Source of the DNA: Opitutaceae bacterium
Lineage (GTDB): Bacteria; Verrucomicrobiota; Verrucomicrobiia; Opitutales; Opitutaceae
Length of the DNA stretch: 48,697 nt
Direction of reading: 5' to 3'
Assembly: GCA_002694885.1 (NCBI GenBank)
Contig: NZNM01000082.1
Location: forward strand, 1-48,697
In this document: positions 46,297 to 48,697 of the stretch, piece after piece
Layout of the letters: every line of letters begins with the position of its first letter
Position numbering within the stretch: the first letter of the stretch is position 1
Made by a program: the position numbers and the translations under genes
The notes under the pieces: model-generated
The model's input: the letters and a program-made list of their open reading frames with translations, nothing else
Told to the model about the DNA's origin: nothing
The model's database searches: none

Positions 46297-46323
46297 CGGC
46301 TGACTAGGGACAGTCACCCCTAC
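46297..46323 (-). repeat. REP-like hairpin, GTAGGG/GTCCC family, copy 3
   Basis: On the minus strand GTAGGG leads into an imperfect stem with GTCCC in the loop and ends CAGCCG. It faces copy 2 head-out, giving an inverted pair of about 76 bases, the arrangement called a BIME for REP elements in enterobacteria. The pair lies in the 343-base gap between the sulfatase start and the TctC-TctB start. Confidence 0.7.
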
Positions 46324-46441
46324 TATGGAATCGGTAAAGCGCTCTCGCGAGCGATACATCTGTTCGCCCTTTATTTGTTTGCCCGAATAGCGGAGCTTTC
46401 AAGAATTCGCCTAATCTGGTTTGTCCTCCTTCCTCTGCTAA

Positions 46442-47761
46442 ATGCTCAAAACGTTTATCCACACTATCGTAATTATCCTGATTGCGCTATCCGCTCTCCT
46501 GTACATTGATTCGGGATCATCCGATGGCGACGCGTTTCCAGCGCGCCCGGTGAGGGTGATTGTTCCGTTTAATCCAGGTGGAGGGACGGACACCTATGTG
46601 AGGATTTTGCAAAAAGCGATCAAGGATAACGATCTCATGCCTCAGCCCTTGGTCATTCTGAACAAGCCAGGAGGTGGAGCTACGATAGGGAGTACCTATG
46701 TAAAGGATGCCAAGAATGATGGATACACGCTGCTTTGCTTACACGAGGCGTTGCTAACATCGAAAGTAACGGGCCAGTCGCCTCATGGACCGGAAGCATT
46801 CGAGTCGGTAGCGGCCACGGGAGAGAATGATATGCTGATCATTGTTAATGATTCGGCCCCATTCCGGACGATGAAAGCGTTTATGGACGAAGCGAAGTCG
46901 CGACCGGAGACGCTAAAGTTTGGCGTTAACTTCGGTACGCCAACCCACTTCGCAGGTATTCAATTAGAAAATACCGCTCCCGGAGCTCGGTTTCGCTTGG
47001 TGTCAGCAGGGGGAGGCGCCAATCGGCTAGCCGCTTTAATGGGCGGGCATCTCGATGCAGCGATTTTTTCGGTGGGTGAATTCGTGCGTTTCCGCTCCAA
47101 TGGCTTGAGAGCCTTGGCATATCTTAGGGAAGAGCGGCACGAGGAGTTTCCGGACATCCCGACGGCGGAAGAATTGGGCTATCCAGTCAACAGCAGCAAT
47201 TTGCAATACTGGTGGTATCCAAAAGGCACGGATTCCGAGATAGTCGATTACATGGCGAATATTCTCAAAAAAGCCATGGAAACCGAATATGCGGTGAACC
47301 GGTCCAATGAATTGCAGATCGAGCCGCGAACGATTGTCGGGCAGGAGCTGCAGGATCGAATCGATCGCAAAATGCGCCTTTTCGGCGAGATGAAAACTGC
47401 GGAACGATTGGATTTGCCTGATGTGGTGTTTTGGGCGTTCGTATTCGTAGCGGTATTTGGGGTGACCGTGTTCATAAAGAGGAAATCGAATGAAACAGAA
47501 GCTGCAATCGCGAGCGAATCACTGACATTGCGATTCGATAAGGCATTTGGAGTTGTCGGCATGTGCGTGGTTTACGTTTCTCTAATGGGCTTCGGCATCG
47601 CTACTTTCGTATGGGCGACATCGCTCTTCCTAGTGGTGAGCGGGTTGTATCTTACGAACTTTGACAAGAGGCGATTGCTTCCAGTGTTTGAAACCGCCTT
47701 CCTGTTGCCCTTCGGGCTTCACTTTGTCTTCACTAAGCTATTTGCCATCCAACTTCCCTAG
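46442..47761 (+). CDS. Fused TctC-TctB protein: solute receptor plus small membrane subunit
   Basis: A 439-residue fusion of two tripartite tricarboxylate transporter subunits. Residues 7-22 are a signal or signal-anchor. Residues 35-320 are a TctC/Bug-type receptor (PVRVIVPFNPGGGTDTYVR, NKPGGGATIGSTYVKDA, FGTPTHFAGIQLE). Residues 325-439 are a TctB-like unit with about four hydrophobic helices (328-346, 367-383, 384-404, 412-434) and a basic cytoplasmic loop (KRKSNE). In the classical system TctC is a free periplasmic protein and TctB a separate membrane protein. Here the receptor would be tethered to the membrane. tctA follows 6 bases later, supporting the assignment. The start is ATG 46442. 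The ligand is probably a carboxylate, otherwise unknown. Confidence 0.85.
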   Translation: MLKTFIHTIVIILIALSALLYIDSGSSDGDAFPARPVRVIVPFNPGGGTDTYVRILQKAIKDNDLMPQPLVILNKPGGGATIGSTYVKDAKNDGYTLLCLHEALLTSKVTGQSPHGPEAFESVAATGENDMLIIVNDSAPFRTMKAFMDEAKSRPETLKFGVNFGTPTHFAGIQLENTAPGARFRLVSAGGGANRLAALMGGHLDAAIFSVGEFVRFRSNGLRALAYLREERHEEFPDIPTAEELGYPVNSSNLQYWWYPKGTDSEIVDYMANILKKAMETEYAVNRSNELQIEPRTIVGQELQDRIDRKMRLFGEMKTAERLDLPDVVFWAFVFVAVFGVTVFIKRKSNETEAAIASESLTLRFDKAFGVVGMCVVYVSLMGFGIATFVWATSLFLVVSGLYLTNFDKRRLLPVFETAFLLPFGLHFVFTKLFAIQLP

Positions 47762-47767
47762 GCATCC

Positions 47768-48697
47768 ATGGAGTCGATACAAGCAGCCGCCAGCTACATT
47801 CTTAGCGTTCAGGGAATCGCCTTGATCGTATTGGGGACTGTGCTGGGCATCACTATGGGCGCTATTCCCGGTCTGACGGGCGCCATGCTAATCGCTCTTA
47901 CGCTTCCTCTGACTTTCAGCATGGACCCCATCTTCGCCTTCATCTTGTTGATAAGCATGTATGTGGGAGCCGTCAGTGGTGGTTTGATTACAGCCACGCT
48001 TTTGAGGATGCCTGGTACGCCGGCTTCGATCATGACGACGATGGACGGGTTTCCCATGGCTCGGTCTGGCAAACCGGGTAGGGCTCTCGGATTGGGGATA
48101 ACGGCATCCTTCGTGGGTGGGATGATTTCCTGGGTATTCTTGATAACCCTCTCGGCCCCCATTGCCCGCTATTCAACGAAATTGGGGCCGTTCGACTTTT
48201 TCTCGCTCGTGCTTCTGGCCCTCGTCTTGATCGCCTCAATTGGCGGAAAATCGTTGAGTCGATCCTTTTTTTCCGCGTCGCTAGGTGTTTTGGCTTCGTT
48301 GCCGGGTATCGATAAAGCGACGGGGAATCTGCGTTTGACCTTTGGCTACGAGGAACTCAACGGCGGATTGAAACTATTGCCAGTGCTTATTGGCATGTTC
48401 GCCATCAGTCAAATTATATCGGACATCAGCCGTATCAACGAGAAGATTACGGTGATACCTGTAAATCGGGCTCGAGAGATCTTCTTCAAACTGCGGGATT
48501 GGAAGAGGCAAGCAGTTAACCTGATTCGATCGTCGCTCATAGGGACTTGGATTGGCATCCTGCCTGGAGTCGGAGCGAATATCGGGTCGGTGACGGCTTA
48601 TAGCGCAGCCCGTTCCGTCGCGTCTCCTGAGGAGAGGGAGAAATTCGGCAAGGGATCTGAAGTAGCCATCGTCGCTTCGGAGTCGGCTAACAATGCC
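47768..48697 (+). CDS. Tripartite tricarboxylate transporter TctA (partial, 3' end outside window)
   Basis: The first 310 codons of the large membrane subunit, open to the right edge; the family has about 500 residues. The start is ATG 47768, 6 bases after the TctC-TctB stop. The two symmetry-related TctA hallmarks are visible: GTVLGITMGAIPGLTGAM with a following LTLPLTF near the N-terminus, and TWIGILPGVGANIGSVTAY near residue 265. RMPGTPASIMTTMDGFPMA is also diagnostic. About seven hydrophobic helices are covered. It forms the sodium- or proton-coupled carboxylate channel that receives ligand from the fused TctC-TctB partner. Confidence 0.93.
   Translation, partial: MESIQAAASYILSVQGIALIVLGTVLGITMGAIPGLTGAMLIALTLPLTFSMDPIFAFILLISMYVGAVSGGLITATLLRMPGTPASIMTTMDGFPMARSGKPGRALGLGITASFVGGMISWVFLITLSAPIARYSTKLGPFDFFSLVLLALVLIASIGGKSLSRSFFSASLGVLASLPGIDKATGNLRLTFGYEELNGGLKLLPVLIGMFAISQIISDISRINEKITVIPVNRAREIFFKLRDWKRQAVNLIRSSLIGTWIGILPGVGANIGSVTAYSAARSVASPEEREKFGKGSEVAIVASESANNA

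Noticed and set aside
1-48697. CRISPR array, tRNA or rRNA genes, intact insertion sequence
   Set aside because: I looked for regularly spaced repeats, cloverleaf-like segments, and transposase frames with terminal repeats and found none that hold up.

Overview
This 48.7 kb window, about half G+C, reads as the chromosome of a free-living bacterium of the PVC group, most likely Verrucomicrobiota (Opitutae-like). That placement is an inference from gene content: an mcsA-mcsB-clpC operon without ctsR, a verrucomicrobial-style prepilin-like protein, an iduronate-sulfatase-type arylsulfatase, large secreted proteins with a shared C-terminal tandem module, and a tripartite tricarboxylate transporter. 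I saw no tRNA, rRNA, CRISPR array or intact insertion sequence.

Layout. 1-2.6 kb: the end of an unknown gene and two GT4 glycosyltransferases (+). 2.6-5.6 kb: a tight minus-strand operon of polyprenyl synthase, GT2 glycosyltransferase and a PLP alpha-oxoamine synthase. 5.6-6.9 kb: two membrane or anchored proteins of unknown role. 6.9-9.2 kb: phosphate acetyltransferase, with the P-loop/DRTGG regulatory half encoded as a separate gene. 9.3-12.4 kb: murJ and a GlcD-type FAD oxidase. 12.4-17.2 kb: serC, surE and rpsO-pnp (minus); pnp carries a one-base frameshift. 17.4-19.1 kb: two paralogous NarL/FixJ response regulators without a kinase. 19.2-23.7 kb: gcvP, an esterase and a DUF445 protein (minus). 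23.8-27.2 kb: a 190-bp palindromic repeat, nth, a prepilin-like gene and a class IV aminotransferase. 27.2-31.4 kb: mcsA-mcsB-clpC, ending in a clear terminator. 31.6-39.2 kb: a 1397-residue secreted subtilase, obgE, a stand-alone MshEN-like protein and a PilB/GspE ATPase. 39.3-44.1 kb: a secreted thioredoxin-fold protein broken by an in-frame TAG, a small unknown ORF and a 1191-residue secreted CAP/VCBS protein. 44.1-48.7 kb: a secreted sulfatase bracketed by REP-like hairpins, then a TctC-TctB fusion and the first 310 codons of TctA, which runs off the window.

How the genes fit together. The core genes serve translation and RNA decay (rpsO, pnp, obgE), protein quality control (McsA/McsB arginine phosphorylation feeding ClpC), envelope synthesis (murJ, glycosyltransferases, polyprenyl synthase) and central or amino-acid metabolism (pta, serC, gcvP, ilvE, glcD). 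The right-hand third is secretory and nutrient-acquiring: protease, CAP protein, sulfatase and organic-acid uptake, which suits a degrader of sulfated polysaccharides and detritus. The most unusual items are the fused TctC-TctB receptor, GTAG-headed hairpin repeats that resemble substrates of REP-associated transposases, the long palindromic element at 23.8 kb, the tandem C-terminal module shared by two unrelated secreted proteins, and two disrupted genes (pnp and the peroxiredoxin-like gene).
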